Origin: Megalopta genalis
Lineage: Eukaryota; Arthropoda; Insecta; Hymenoptera; Halictidae
Assembly (NCBI RefSeq): GCF_051020955.1
Contig: NW_027476746.1
Span: forward strand, 1 to 64,000
DNA length: 64,000 bases
Direction of reading: 5' to 3'
Both the position numbers and the translations under genes were made by a program. Shown piece by piece: positions 46,997-57,639 of the stretch. How positions within the stretch are numbered: the stretch's first letter is position 1; each line of letters starts with the position of its first letter. The notes under the pieces were generated by a model, which searched no databases, was not told the DNA's origin, and worked only from the letters and a program-made list of their open reading frames with translations.

Positions 46997-48258
46997 AATA
47001 TCATATTTACGAGACAAGGGGGATTAATTGTTTAATTAATTTTTTCTCAAGCGTCTATTAATTACAAATTTTTCGTCAATACAAAGCACAAACTTTTACT
47101 TTTTCGTTTGATTTATGAGAAGTCATACTGAAAATATAGTTTCTGGATGAATCAAACAGATACGAGTAACTTAATTAAATCGTTACTTATCTCACATTCT
47201 TCGCAGGAAGATTATGCTAGACTCTTTAAGTAAGAAGCAAAAACAGTCGCGTAGACTAGAGTCGGGTAAGAGGGGCATCGTTCCTGACATCTACTTATCG
47301 GTAAACATGTTACTATGTCAAATAAACAGAGTCCAAATAAACGGAGGTCTACTGTAATAGCAAAATTGTATCAAAGTAATTTAGTTATTGTCTAGTATAT
47401 TAGTCTTTCTATCATCTAGAAAAAATTCAAATCATTTGATCCAGTTTCAAAGAAGTTGTAGTAGTTTCTCTCATCCTCGCATAATTTTTGTCTGTCATCA
47501 CTGACGCCGTGATATTGCAATGGCCTTGTATTTTATCAATTTTCTCGCTACGCGAATACTAAGGTTCGACGGAGTCTGCGAATACGTGTGTTGCAGCACG
47601 CGCCGCGCCTCCTTTGACTCGAATTCCCGAAAGGCAATTCATAATACAATGACATAACTTTTTTTTAATTTCAACATTTTAATACTTATTTTTTAAATAT
47701 ATTCCTGATACTTATATGATTAAAATGACACCAAACATGATATAGTTTGGACAAATATTTCTGTTTACAATAAAATCAAAGACGACATAATTTCGATTAC
47801 ATTTATTTAGCAAATACTTAATGTGTAATTCATTTTATTTTATTATCGTTGTAGTTATCTAAGTAAAATACATTATTATTTTTAAAAACTGTACTTGAAA
47901 AGCTGCATTGATATCATGCATAATTAGAAGAGTACAAAATTGTATTCTACGTTAAATTGTTTTGTTGCATATCGTCCTTGGAATTGTGAAGTGTCGTGGC
48001 TAAAGGTGATGGTTTTCCTCTATTCTTTAATAACACATAATGTAACAGAAAATTAATTTGTAAATAATTCATATTCAAATTAGCTGCGAATTTTTACCAT
48101 TGTATGATTACGTATGTACTTACTTATCTGATGCTCTCTTGCCGAAGAGATATGATTTTAATGCCTGCACGAGATATTTTATGTAAGATGGTGTAGCTGC
48201 TATTTCAAATGTTAGTCTCTCGATTAGAATACGTAATTTCTGTTCACAATTTCCTTAC
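44272..48258. other. AT-rich intergenic stretch
   Basis: Mostly A+T-rich with no long frame. A GC-richer island at 44,860-45,010 (GGCCGCCGTTCGCATCCCCG) contains an ATG frame of 46 codons from 44,893 that could be the start of a host exon, but no donor is obvious. ACAGGGTATTCC at 45,495 resembles the dispersed repeat end at 14,367. A (TA)n microsatellite lies at 46,915-46,994. Nothing else is recognised. Confidence 0.5.
46915..46994. repeat. (TA)n / TACATA microsatellite
   Basis: TACATATACATACATA units grading into an uninterrupted TA run of about 50 bp. Confidence 0.97.
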
Positions 48259-48339
48259 TGTGAAAAATCATTTCATACGGATCTTCTTGAAGTTCTTTCG
48301 CTTCTTCATTTACGTTTCTTCTTTCTTCCTCCTGAGAGC
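48259..48339 (-). CDS. Candidate 81-bp internal exon of a host gene
   Basis: On the minus strand a pyrimidine-rich acceptor (TTTTTATTAG) is followed by 81 bp open in one frame. It reads SQEEERRNVNEEAKELQEDP and then YEMIFH, and ends at a donor (CACA|GTAAGG). Composition and codon use look protein-like in an otherwise AT-rich region. The sequence is acidic and probably helical. I do not recognise the gene, and no partner exons are identified in the window. It could also be the last exon if the donor is not used, since the frame then continues for about ten codons. Confidence 0.4.
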
Positions 48340-49233
48340 CTAATAAAAATTGTGTGACATGTAGAACGAGGCTTGAACTTTATCACCGTATGTACTAACT
48401 TATTAAAGAAAAATAAATATAATAAACAATTCATTTTACAAGTATTGGAAGATTATCGGTGACGTCATCCAAATGCCAGCAAATCAATCTGAATAAAAGC
48501 CGTATATTGACCAGTATGTAACATTTTATAAGATATTTCAATTAATTTTATTATAACGTATAATTTTAAATTAAGTCTCGATAATATTATGTACACGTAA
48601 GATTATATTTTCATTAAAAAATATTTAGTACTGCCTCTAAAACAGTGGAGCACATTTATATTAAAATTAACGTAAATAATAGAAATTTCAAATCTTTGAT
48701 CCCGATGCGACACCGGTTACCATTGTCCAGTCGCTTTGAAATTTTGCGCACATTATTTCTTCACCCTCAAAAATCATTTTTTACACATGTAACTAAGGAA
48801 CACCCTTGTGGTTACTTTTTCTTGTACCTCTGTCCTGTTTGGCGGGGGAAATGGTCATCGTCTTACCATATTTTTCAAATGCTAATTTTGGGGATTTTAC
48901 GAGGTCACGCTGACCGTGCGGCCGCTCAGTCCCGTGGCGGTACGTGGTCGGCGATGTTTTTATCAGCGAAATCCGCCGTGTACGTGAAAGTAGTAAAAGA
49001 GCAAAATCATTTCCGGACATGCGAACACTAACCCCTTCCCGTGCCATTTAGCTCGACGAAACTCGACTACCCAAGCGGTAGCCGTCAAAGCGCGCTAAAC
49101 AGACCAGACCAGACTGATGCTCGAGGACAGTCGCAATACGAACCGAAATGAAAATACTAGTAGTAGTATTGATGTAAATACGAGAAGTAAACGCTAATCC
49201 TTTTACTTTTATAGATATCATAATTTTATTATT
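48340..49233. other. Stretch with no confirmed feature
   Basis: A plus-strand open frame at 48,645-49,031 (128 codons) has no motif and odd composition, so I do not call it a gene. 49,040-49,233 is the flank of the BEL/Pao LTR. Confidence 0.45.
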
Positions 49234-49737
49234 GTTGCGTACGGCACAAAATAATTGCCGGAGGTCGTAAGGAGACAAAATGATGTAGTCCGACGACGTG
49301 TCGCTCGCTGAGGTATTTCGGCCTCCACAGTCCACGTAAACTTGTATAAAATGTGTTGCGCACGGCGCAAAAGAATTGTTAATAATTACGATTGTTGGAG
49401 CACGGCTCCGTTCACCGTAGAAAAGTAAAGCAGGGATTCGGATGGTCGCAAGGGCGCAGAATTAAACACGTGACGTCAACGACCGAAATCTTGACAATCC
49501 AAATTGTATTGCGTTGCACTGTATTGTATCGAATTGTAACGGTTATCGAAATGTGCGGCAGTATATATAGACACCTGGCCGATGTTCAAGGGGAAGCATC
49601 GTCAGGTGTCAATGGCCGGGTCATTGCCTTCTAAGGCAAAAACGCCGCGTATACATACGGCCGAAGCGAGCGTTTGACGGTCGGGCCAACGCACGTTGAT
49701 CGTGTTATTGTCTCGCCGCCTCGCCGTTTATACGACA
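49234..49737 (-). repeat. LTR of BEL/Pao copy 2, with a duplicated terminus
   Basis: Reading the minus strand, the LTR starts TGTCGTATAAACGGCGAGG (49,737) and ends GCCGTACGCAACA (49,234). A second, similar terminus (TTGCGCACGGCGCAAAAG at about 49,356) lies 120 bp inside. The U5 end is therefore tandemly duplicated with divergence, or two LTR ends are joined. The TATATATAG promoter-like region lies near 49,562. Confidence 0.7.
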
Positions 49738-52225
49738 AAAAAGGAGCCAAACCAGCATGGCACACGCGCGGCGCTTAAGAGCGGTAACTCGGCGACGAGT
49801 TCGCGCCACGTCTGGTTGAGCTCGTCCGGGAGCGGAGCATCCCAATCCGCACCCCCCAACCATAGCTCCTGCAGCAATATTTTTACTTTGATTACTGCCG
49901 ATGCCGCCCAGCCTAGCGGGTCGTACAAGCGCGCGATCACCGATATCACCGCTCTCTTCGTGACCGACGGAGCGGAGTCTGGGACGACGGTGAACCCGAA
50001 GGAGTCGGAGTCCGGAATCCAATCCACCCGCAACACGGGATGGAGCTGTTGGGCAGCCCCCGTGAGGTCCACCGCCGCCGACTTCTGGCTATTCGCCAAC
50101 ACCAGAAGGGTGTTGGCTGCCCATTTTCCTGGCTTGAAGCCCCCACGCCCTAGGAGGTGTGTGAGCTCGTCACGGCAGGCTTCTCGATGTTGGCCTTGAG
50201 GGCGAATCGCGGGACTCGCCAGCGCGACAGTACCGAGAAGATGTCTCGCTGCAACTTCGGCCCCGTCAGTAAGTAATCGTTGAGCGACAGTCCGTTAGAA
50301 GTGGGGCTAGAGGCCTTGAAAACAACGTGGAAGCGCGGTGTTCCGTCCACGTTCCGCTTGACCACTGGGTGGTGCAGAAGGAACACCGCGCCATCCTGCG
50401 GTCCCTGAGGGGCCTCCTCCATATGCTCGAGGGCCTCATATTCGGCCAGAAAGTCCTGGTACGCGGTCTCCAACTGACTGTCGCCCCTGAGTCGCCGCTC
50501 GACTTCACGGAGCATGACTAGGGCACGGCTCTTTGACGAGCCGAGAGCGAGGGGTGGTTCGGTACGCAGGGGTAACCGAACCACGTATCGTCCGTCCGCC
50601 CGCCGTGAGACGGTTTTGACGAAATGTTCCTCGCACCTCGACTCGTCAGGGGAGAGAACAGATTTGGGACTCGCCTCCTCGAGCTCCCAGAACAATCGCA
50701 ATTGCTGCTCCAACTGCTCCTCCGCGCGACAGTGCAGGGACGCCACGGAGGGATCGGGATCGTTCGCGGGTGTCGATGCGGCGCCCGAGACGACCCAACC
50801 GAATACCGTTTCCTGCGCGATGGGCTGGCCGGTTGTTCCGCTGCGCAGGTCGGGACCGATCACATCACCGTAACGATCGGCCCCGATTAAGAGATCTACT
50901 GGGAGATCTAAAGTCGGATCAGGGTCCGCTAAAACGAGGTCCTGCAGATGCGGGTATATGCGAATATCGACGGTCGTCTTGGGCGCGTACCCGGTTAGTC
51001 TCCGGAGGACGAACGCGGAAAGCGGCACAGGAGCGTTCCCGCGCCCGGTCAACCGTAAGACCAGGTCGACCCGCGAAGTCACGCGATCCACCGGCGCGTC
51101 CCCCGCACCCGCCACGGTGATAGCCGCGGACCGTTTAGGAATGCGGAGGGCCTGGACGAGGGATTCGGAGACGAAGGTCGCCTCCGATACCTGGTCCAAC
51201 AAGACCCTCACCGGCCTTACCCCCCCCCCCCCCCCGGCGCGTGTCTCTACCCATACTAGAGCGGTCGCGAGCAGTACGGCCCTGCTCCCGCTCCAGCGTG
51301 CGACGCAGTTGTGGACCGCGGACGATGCGGAGATGTTCGTCGCTGCCTCCCGCCTGGGTTCTACCGTGGTTGACTGTGGCCCGCCACCAACCCCGGAATT
51401 CTGGTGAATCAGGGTGTGGTGCGAGCCGTTACAAACGGAGCAGCGCGACGCGGTGGGACACGATGTCGCGGGGTGTCCCGAACGGAGGCAGTTGAAGCAA
51501 CAACCGCGCGCCCTAACGAAATCCCGGCGCAGATCGAGCGCCATACCCCTGAACGCAGGGCACCGGAACAGCGGGTGGTTGTCGCCGTACTTTCGGCAAC
51601 GGCTCGCCGTCGTCGTCGCCATCGCGTGGGAGCGTACCGCTGGTGGAGGTCGGCCCGGCCTACGCTCCGCGGAGGTAGCCGAGGGCTCCGGAGCCATCCT
51701 GAGCTCCGCGAAGAACCCGGCCCGATGCTCCAGGAACTCGTCGAGACTGGCGTACGTGGGTGGATCAACGGCGGCGCGGATTTCGTGGATCCACGCCACT
51801 CTCGACTTTGGATCGAGTTTTTCCACCGTTAGGTGGACCAGCAGGTCGTCCCAGTGGTCCACCGGCCGCCTCAAATTTCGCAGCTGGGCCTACGCCTCCT
51901 TAGTGCGACGACGCAGCAAGGCGAGAACGCTGCCGTCGCGATCGCGGGTGAGCGGCGCAAGGGCCAGGAAGCTCGACAGGAGCGCACTGACGACTAGCCG
52001 CTTCCGGTCATACCTCTTGACCAAGGCCGCCCACGCGATGCCAAAGTTCGCCGCTGTCACGGAGTAGTGAGGTACTGTAGTCGCTGGACGTCGTGAAGCG
52101 TCAAGTTCTTCACGACCAGCGACTCAAACTGATCCGAGAAGCTCGGCCACTCCGTGTAGCAGCCGGCGAACCTTGGCAATGGGAGTCGCGGTAGCTGCGC
52201 CACGGGCGCGCTACAGGACTCTGAC
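49738..52225 (-). pseudogene. BEL/Pao gag-protease-RT remnant
   Basis: Gag of the DUF1759 type can be followed from about 52,200. A stop in the gag (about 51,889) precedes the long open part (51,874-50,150). This part holds DHWDDLLVHLTVEKLDP, three Cys/His clusters (the first lacking its second Cys; the second, CFNCLRSGHPATSC, intact), then the protease. At the protease active site the usual Asp-x-Gly reads LLDQVSEATFVS, with Val for Gly. The RT fingers (LHHPVVKRN, SSPTSNGLSLNDYLL) end at about 50,180. The palm is deleted, and the frame resumes in the A17 region (50,102-49,742; GFTVVPDSAPSVTKR, ARLYDPLGW). A run of 17-18 C at about 51,219-51,236 lies before the protease. Confidence 0.9.
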
Positions 52226-52250
52226 TCCCTAATCTGGCTTGCGTCAGCCA

Positions 52251-52296
52251 GCGGAGCAGAGCGGAGCGGAGCAGAGCAGAGCAGAGCAGAGCAGTT
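52251..52296. repeat. 5-bp microsatellite (RGAGC)n
   Basis: GGAGC/AGAGC pentamers, about nine copies, just outside the BEL/Pao gag end. Confidence 0.9.
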
Positions 52297-52586
52297 CCCG
52301 CAACGTTATAATACTCGCCCAGAATTTGCTCCTGTAGAGAAACAAAGAGAGCTTCATTTAGATTCGTCCACACCGACAAGCATCTTGTGGCACTCGGTAA
52401 AAACTCGACGAACATCTCGCTGTTCCTCTCGCAGAACAATATAAATACTAATCAAATAAACTAAATACGCGATGTCGGGCAAATATCGGATAAATTGCTT
52501 CGCTTTCGTCATCCGCCTTCCCTCTTTTAACATCCACGTTCTTCCTTTTCCATCGGTAAAATTGATTGGAAAACGTTGTTGTTTTC

Positions 52587-52773
52587 TTAACCCTTTGCGC
52601 TCGAAGCTGTTTCAACTGTAAACCTAAAATAATTGTTCCGTCTTACAGTGTTCCCATTTTACATGACATGGTGCAAATCTAGACTTTCTTGATATAAGAA
52701 TTATTTCGATGATACAAAAATTCTAGCGGTGCCTCGGAGTGCACCCCTCGAGGGTTAACTCGCAAAGGGTTAA
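52587..52773. mobile_element. piggyBac-type MITE
   Basis: Begins TTAACCCTTTGCGCTCGA and ends CTCGCAAAGGGTTAA, so the two ends share a TTAACCCTTTGCG terminal repeat with the TTAA target inside it. It is 187 bp long with no coding capacity. The terminal sequence is that of the piggyBac copies at 16.7 and 30.65 kb, which could have mobilised it. Confidence 0.8.
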
Positions 52774-53044
52774 TACATACTTCCAATAACAGTTTTATCT
52801 CCGAATCTATGTTCATCTTTGAATGTTGTTTCACTCGTTTACAAAAAGGTTTGTAAAGTTTATACGATTTTTCTCGCCGAGTCTTTGCCCGAACTGCGTC
52901 TCGAACGTGCTCGATAATTTTTCGCTCGTGTGCACACGATTCTCATGGTCGATACCAGAAGGGTTGAATTCGCTGGCGCGGCGAGCGTTGCCAGTACACT
53001 CGCCTGATACTCCGTTGGGGGCCTAACGAATAAAGGATCCAGGA

Positions 53045-53405
53045 CACCCTGGCGGTGTTTGGTGACAGTGCAGTGAAAGATCAGCTGTACGTTGTACAAG
53101 GTCAGTGCCCTTCGACATCGTGAATTTCAGCCAGCAAATGCATCCTCAACTAAATGGGTGAGTTTCTTACTGATAATATTTTTCATATCTCTCTAATAAA
53201 CAAATCCTTTACGTCCCTTATTTATTATTAAATCAGCTTTGCAAATCATTCGTTAATCTTCCCTGTACACTTTGCATAAAAATTTCATATGCTACAAACG
53301 AAGTGTCATGCACACCAGAAAATTAAAACGGCTGTCACGGTTAAACTACATATTATTTCGGGTCCGAAAAATTAGTAAATATTCTTCAGACGTTCTAAAG
53401 TAAAG
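53045..53405 (+). repeat. Direct repeat left of the Polinton-like segment
   Basis: Shares order and sequence with 58,757-59,240, which lies to the right of the Polinton-like genes in the same orientation. Shared marks include GTGTCATGCACAC, GGTTAAACTAC and AAAATTAGTAAATATTCTTC. Confidence 0.75.
53047..53157 (+). promoter_or_regulatory. Recurring promoter / 5'-exon module, copy 3
   Basis: About 110 bp nearly identical to 17,176-17,286: GGTGACAGTGCAGTGAAAG, an ATG at 53,138, and the donor AAATGG|GTGAGTTTC after 53,157. Similarity continues into the intron-like flank to about 53,270, and then with the 58.8-kb copy to 53,405 (TTAGTAAATATTCTTCAGAC). Confidence 0.55.
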
Positions 53406-53573
53406 GAGAACAGCGTTTTTCTTAAAAATATCACTGTTATGTAGTAAAAAAAATCCGGAAAGTTCTCGTCTTGTGACTTGTTCAATACTTCGAACGCGGC
53501 TCGAGTCCGTCCCGACCTTCTGTCAAAGCCTCGTGCTGCGGACTCTCTCGCGGACCCTCTCCCTCGCACCGTC

Positions 53574-53714
53574 ACCTCTCATTGGCCAGTGTTTTTCGTT
53601 AATAACTCGTAAACAAAGCCCCAGATTGCATTTTCGCAAAGGAAAAAGTTACTTCAAATGACTTCAGCTACCCCTCATTTTCGGCTGTTAAAATAATTGT
53701 GGGACACCCTGTAT
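53574..53714 (-). repeat. Dispersed repeat ending ACACCCTGTATA
   Basis: The reverse complement of 14,367-14,512, including the TAATAACTCGTAAACAAAGCC stretch. It abuts the 3' end of the capsid gene remnant. Confidence 0.65.
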
Positions 53715-53758
53715 ATATTTTTTCAATTCATGTTAGTTTTACAATAAAATTTTCATAA

Positions 53759-54940
53759 TTATATAATTTTTCTGACAATGTTCGTCAACGGGTTGTACTC
53801 GACGATGCAGTCGTGTATCATCAGGCAGTATGCGGCTATCGAAGGCTGGACATCCTTTTGACATTCGAATTCGATTCGCACGTCGATGGTTGAATTTTTG
53901 AGCGCTTCGTTTTGTCGCGAGCTATGGATGACGACGAACGGTTTCCATAATAGGACTCTTGAAATTTGGCGTATATGTCGTAGAGCAACGCGTATTTATC
54001 CTTTTCGAAATCTTTATTTAAATCGTCGTAAGGATACATTTCCGAGTTCAAGAATAGTCGACTATTGGATAAGAAGCACGAATCGAATTGGGTAGCGTTT
54101 TTCTTTAAATCATTTTCCTTTCGGTTTCTAACGCGAATATCACGTATCGCTGTTTTTCCATTTGCGGAGCTGTTTTTATCGCCCACGTGTGCTTCGTGGT
54201 TGTTTGCAGCATCGAATATTTATACAGTTCCCACGAACAGAAACTCATGCTGAACGATCTTTCGCTCTCAAGAATACGCAGCATCGACAACTTTTGTATT
54301 TCGTCCAAAGCGAAGCGCGGCATTCTCCATTGAACTTTAGGCAAATCCAGGACAGGTTCCGCATTGTCGGACCAGCTTTGTAGCGCGTTAGCGTCGTTGC
54401 GCACGCGAATCAAAATCAATTCGTGCCGAGCATTTATTACAACGCGTTTGTAATCTTCGCAGAAGCCTAGCAATGTGTTCATAGGCACGCAAAAGTTGAA
54501 ATTTAGCAAATTCGTAAGCGTTGCGATGAAAGTTTCCCTCCGTTGGTCGTCGTTTCTGTACATCCAGCATGCGCTGGACAGCGCATTGCTCTTCGTAATG
54601 TTCAGACTGACGTAATTCTTCAAGGTCGTCGTTGTATCGGGATTTCTGGACCGATCGATTTCCACTCGTAACGTACCTCGTCGAACATAAACCCTACCGC
54701 ATTGTTGTCTAGAGCCATCATGTCGTTGGTAGATCCTCCTAGTAGGCTGAGTCTTCCCTCCACGTATAGGAAGCTTTTACACGGAAGAGTGTACCAGTCT
54801 TGATGTTGAATGGGTATTCTTATCTCATCGCTATTTTCAAACGCTGTGTTGACGCACGGATTGTAGGTGTGCAGGTCGATCTTAGTTATTCGATCATCGA
54901 AGATTGGTGTCACGGATATGTTCAAAATGTCGTCGGGCAT
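53759..54940 (-). pseudogene. Double-jelly-roll major capsid protein remnant (Polinton type)
   Basis: The start ATG at 54,940 begins a segment of about 105 residues containing PIQHQDWYTLPCKSFLYVEG. The match continues in a second frame (54,665-54,105; LGFCEDYKRVVINARHELIL and VQWRMPRFALDEIQKLSMLR) and a third (54,186-53,836; SEMYPYDDLN). A fourth change near 53,935 leads to the stop at 53,759-53,761. Length before damage would be close to 390 residues. These motifs are those of the insect double-jelly-roll-like family, regarded as Polinton capsid proteins. Three frameshifts mean no full-length capsid can be made from this copy. Confidence 0.85.
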
Positions 54941-55192
54941 GGTGGTGAAGCAAGTTCGATTACTTGGTACCGATGAATCCCAAAGATCGTAGATATTCCA
55001 CTTTTCGCGCGGTTAGTTTTCTTGTCTTTTTCTCCTAACTATTCTTGTTGTTATTTCGAAACGGCGCACCGTTTTTTATGTTCGACGTATTCGATATCGT
55101 ATTATTATTATGAATTAACATAACGGTTATGTCAAGGTTATGAGACGGTTTGACGAACGTGCATCCGTACCGTGATTTCTTCGTTTCGAAAA

Positions 55193-55770
55193 TCAATCAA
55201 TTGTCCAGACTGGAAGGTAAATCACTCGTGCTGGCGTTTCCAATACTTTATACTCCGGCGACACGTTGGGCGCGAATTCGTGTATCATGTGAAACAGTTT
55301 CCCGTTATCGTACGAACCGATGGTTACGTTGCATTCTATTCGAATATTATTCGTGTTAATGATATTTACGGAAGTGTCCGATACATGCCTCGCGTTCGGT
55401 GATAGAATGCGATTCCTAGAGAATCCTAGGATAGGACCCACGGTGTCAGGTTTCGTAAAATCTATCTTATATGCACTTTTAATTTCGCTTTTCATAGTGC
55501 TGTTGTTCGCTCGTAGGATTAGTGGATATTTTACATCGTTGTTATCTTTTGTTGGCGAAGGATACCGCGCGCTTATCTCACGCCTCAAGTAAGCGTTGAT
55601 CACCTCCAGTTCGTGCGAACCGTCCGGGATGATTATCTCCTCACCCTCGTCACCGAAATAGAATTTATTGTTTCCGATATTTGAACTGATGTATGGTATC
55701 GTGTAATAAGTTTGCAAATCGAGCAGGCCCAGTTCGTAATCAGTATTGTGGAAATATAATATATAGGCGG
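55193..55770 (-). CDS. Penton-like minor capsid protein of the Polinton segment (possibly incomplete)
   Basis: A single open frame on the minus strand, with recognisable conserved parts DGSHELEVINAYLRR, RIECNVTIGSYDNGK and HMIHEFAPNVSPEYKV. In insect Polintons a gene of this type sits beside the major capsid gene and is taken as the minor capsid or penton protein. The true start is uncertain; the frame remains open upstream of 55,717 (TDYELGLLDLQTYY) to at least about 55,760 without a clear ATG. The C-terminus may be shortened compared with relatives. No stop lies inside the conserved part, so this may be the best-preserved gene of the element. Confidence 0.65.
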
Positions 55771-55839
55771 TAATTACTTGGACGATAACACGCTACTTCT
55801 TCCCAATAACGTGAACGTGTATGACATCCTTGCGACGAA

Positions 55840-56400
55840 CTATATCAGAGTTCCTCGCAGAAATTTCACACACAATTGTCCGCACACGCTTTCGTCGTAA
55901 CTTTGATAAATCTTGTGATTGTACGAGATCGCCGCGTTCGGTCCGAAATAACGAATCAATTGGATCGGTGGTCGAAGATCTCCAAAACTATCGAAGTAAC
56001 TGACTTGCGAACTATGCTTTATATACGGGACCCATTGGGTTCCTGAACCATGACCGCTATACAGATTCACTATTCCTCGTTCGTTTACCCATACTTGTTT
56101 CGGCAATTCATCGCGCATGAAAACTCCACGGCCCTTCATAGCGCGATTGTGTCGTCGAGCTTCTTCCAATTGTTCCTTCGCAGCTTTCGCATCGTTTATC
56201 GTTTTGATCACCCCAGTAGCGCCATCTGTCAACGCTCCCAAAGCTCCCAAAGCAGGTAACAACAGCGGTAGAAAACCGCCTCGTTTGGCGATCAGTAGAA
56301 TTCTATCGACGCTGTTTCTACTACCATTTTTTCTCTTTCCTTTGACCGCTTGTCGGTCCTCCTCCTCCTTCTTCTTCTTCAGACCCATACCTAACCTCAT
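55840..56400 (-). CDS. Adenain-type cysteine protease of the Polinton segment with altered active site
   Basis: A 186-residue frame with an ATG start at 56,400. The N-terminus is basic, followed by a hydrophobic Gly/Ala/Leu-rich stretch (GGFLPLLLPALGALGAL) and a linker. The C-terminal part is the protease core: GIVNLYSGHGSGTQWVPYIK, YFDSFGDLRPP and a CGQLC near the end. In this family the segment after GSGT carries the catalytic His (GTHWV); here it is Gln. The Asp/Glu position (YFDSFG) and the Cys remain. The protease, which in virus-like elements processes capsid proteins, is therefore probably inactive in this copy. Confidence 0.75.
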   Translation of the reverse strand: MRLGMGLKKKKEEEDRQAVKGKRKNGSRNSVDRILLIAKRGGFLPLLLPALGALGALTDGATGVIKTINDAKAAKEQLEEARRHNRAMKGRGVFMRDELPKQVWVNERGIVNLYSGHGSGTQWVPYIKHSSQVSYFDSFGDLRPPIQLIRYFGPNAAISYNHKIYQSYDESVCGQLCVKFLRGTLI

Positions 56401-56404
56401 CAGA

Positions 56405-56735
56405 GTTGTTTTTACCAGTCTGTAACGGTATACAGAGCTTTTTTTACCAGTCTGTAACGGTATATGGAGCTGTTTTTACCAGTCTGTAAACGGCATACGA
56501 AGCTGTTTTTACCAGTCGGTAACGGTATACAGAGCTCTTTTTACCAGTCCGTAACGGTATATGGAGCTGTTTTTACCAGTCTGTAAACGGCATACAGAGC
56601 TGTTTTTACCAGTCTGTAAACGGCATGCAGAGCTGTTTTTACCAGTCTGTAACGGTATAGAGAGCTGATTTATGAGTGTGTAACGGTATACAGAGCTGTT
56701 TTTACGGTATACAGTCTGTAAATAGTATATGTAGC
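56405..56735. repeat. 32-33-bp tandem repeat between divergent Polinton genes
   Basis: About ten copies of GTTTTTACCAGTCTGTAACG + GTATACAGAGCT with one-base length variants (AACGG / AAACGG). The array occupies the intergenic gap between the minus-strand protease and the plus-strand ATPase, where a bidirectional promoter would be expected. Confidence 0.9.
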
Positions 56736-56976
56736 TATTACGTCAAGGTTTGTTTTATTTTTCCGTTGATTACGAAAAAAAGAAAAAATGTGCGTACGTC
56801 AGCTTACATGGAGAAGCGCTCTATCATTGGAGTACGAGGAGACTGATACCTACGATGCTCGAGCTCTCGTGTAAATACTTTGTCGTCTGAGAGGGAATTT
56901 TATCACTAGAAAACAGAGCGAGGGGGGCATGCGTTTCGTACGACAGTCCTTGATTATCTGAGTTCCGACCTGCCGC
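56736..56976. other. Upstream region of the packaging ATPase
   Basis: A 240-bp gap with AT-rich sequence and no gene. It probably holds the promoter of the ATPase gene, but no clear TATA box is visible. Confidence 0.4.
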
Positions 56977-57620
56977 ATGTTCGACGACCACGATGAGATA
57001 ATTCGGAAACACGTATCGTTGTTACCGAGTACTATACGGTGCGTGATAAGCGACCCGTCAGGATATGGTAAAACGAACGTTATGATTAGTCTGTTGGAGA
57101 GTCCGAATGGGCTGCGATTCGCAAACGTGTACGTGTATTCGAAATCGCTGCGTCAACCATAGTATCAATACTTGAGCAACTTGCTCTCGTCCGTGGGGGA
57201 TGTAGGTTATTTTGCCTACTCGGACAACGCGGACGTGATTCCCCCAGCAGATGCTCGGCCGAATTCAATATTTATCTTTGACGACGTTGTTTGCGACGAA
57301 CAGGATGTCATGAGAGAATATTTCGCGATGGGCAGACAATCGCACGTCGTTTGTTTCTATCTGTCGCAATCGTACGCTAGAATACTCAAACATTTGATTC
57401 GTGACAATGCGAATCTAGTGATTCTATTCAATCAAGATGTCACGAATCTGTGACACGTTCATCAGGATCATGCGAATACAAATATGTCGTTCGAAACGTT
57501 CAACGCACTTTGTTGGAGGTGTTGGGGACACAAGTATGGATTCCTTGTTATCGGCAAAGACAGTCCTGCGAATCGTGGTCGTTACTGGTGCGGATTTAAC
57601 GAATTCGTCGTGCTGTGATC
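56977..57620 (+). pseudogene. Packaging ATPase of the FtsK/HerA type (Polinton), with in-frame stops
   Basis: Starts with ATG at 56,977. Walker A is SDPSGYGKTNVM (about residues 25-36), with Asp where the family has Gly before Pro. Walker B is NSIFIFDDVVCDEQ, followed by REYFAMGRQSHVVCFYLSQS, which fits the sensor region of viral genome-packaging ATPases. Stops occur at 57,160-57,162 (after SLRQP), at 57,451-57,453 (after DVTNL) and at about 57,616. All lie in one frame with conserved residues continuing after each. The stops are point nonsense changes; no frameshift is needed up to 57,616. Confidence 0.85.
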
Positions 57621-57639
57621 GGGGGCTCATTTGGACTGC

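Larger units (their letters stand above)
49234..52230 (-). mobile_element. BEL/Pao LTR retrotransposon, internally deleted copy 2
   Basis: Minus-strand element with its LTR at the low-coordinate end, gag and protease at the high-coordinate end, and only fragments of RT and the A17 region between. Integrase, most of RNase H and the second LTR are missing. The gag/protease/LTR sequence matches the family at 10.9-14.2 kb. The region past 52,230 is host or simple repeat. Confidence 0.9.

Noticed and set aside
46876..47061. Small Tyr/Ile-rich protein
   Set aside because: It is a translation of a TA/TACATA microsatellite.
48645..49031. 128-codon plus-strand open frame
   Set aside because: It has no recognisable motif or splice context, the residue composition is odd, and it lies next to a retroelement.
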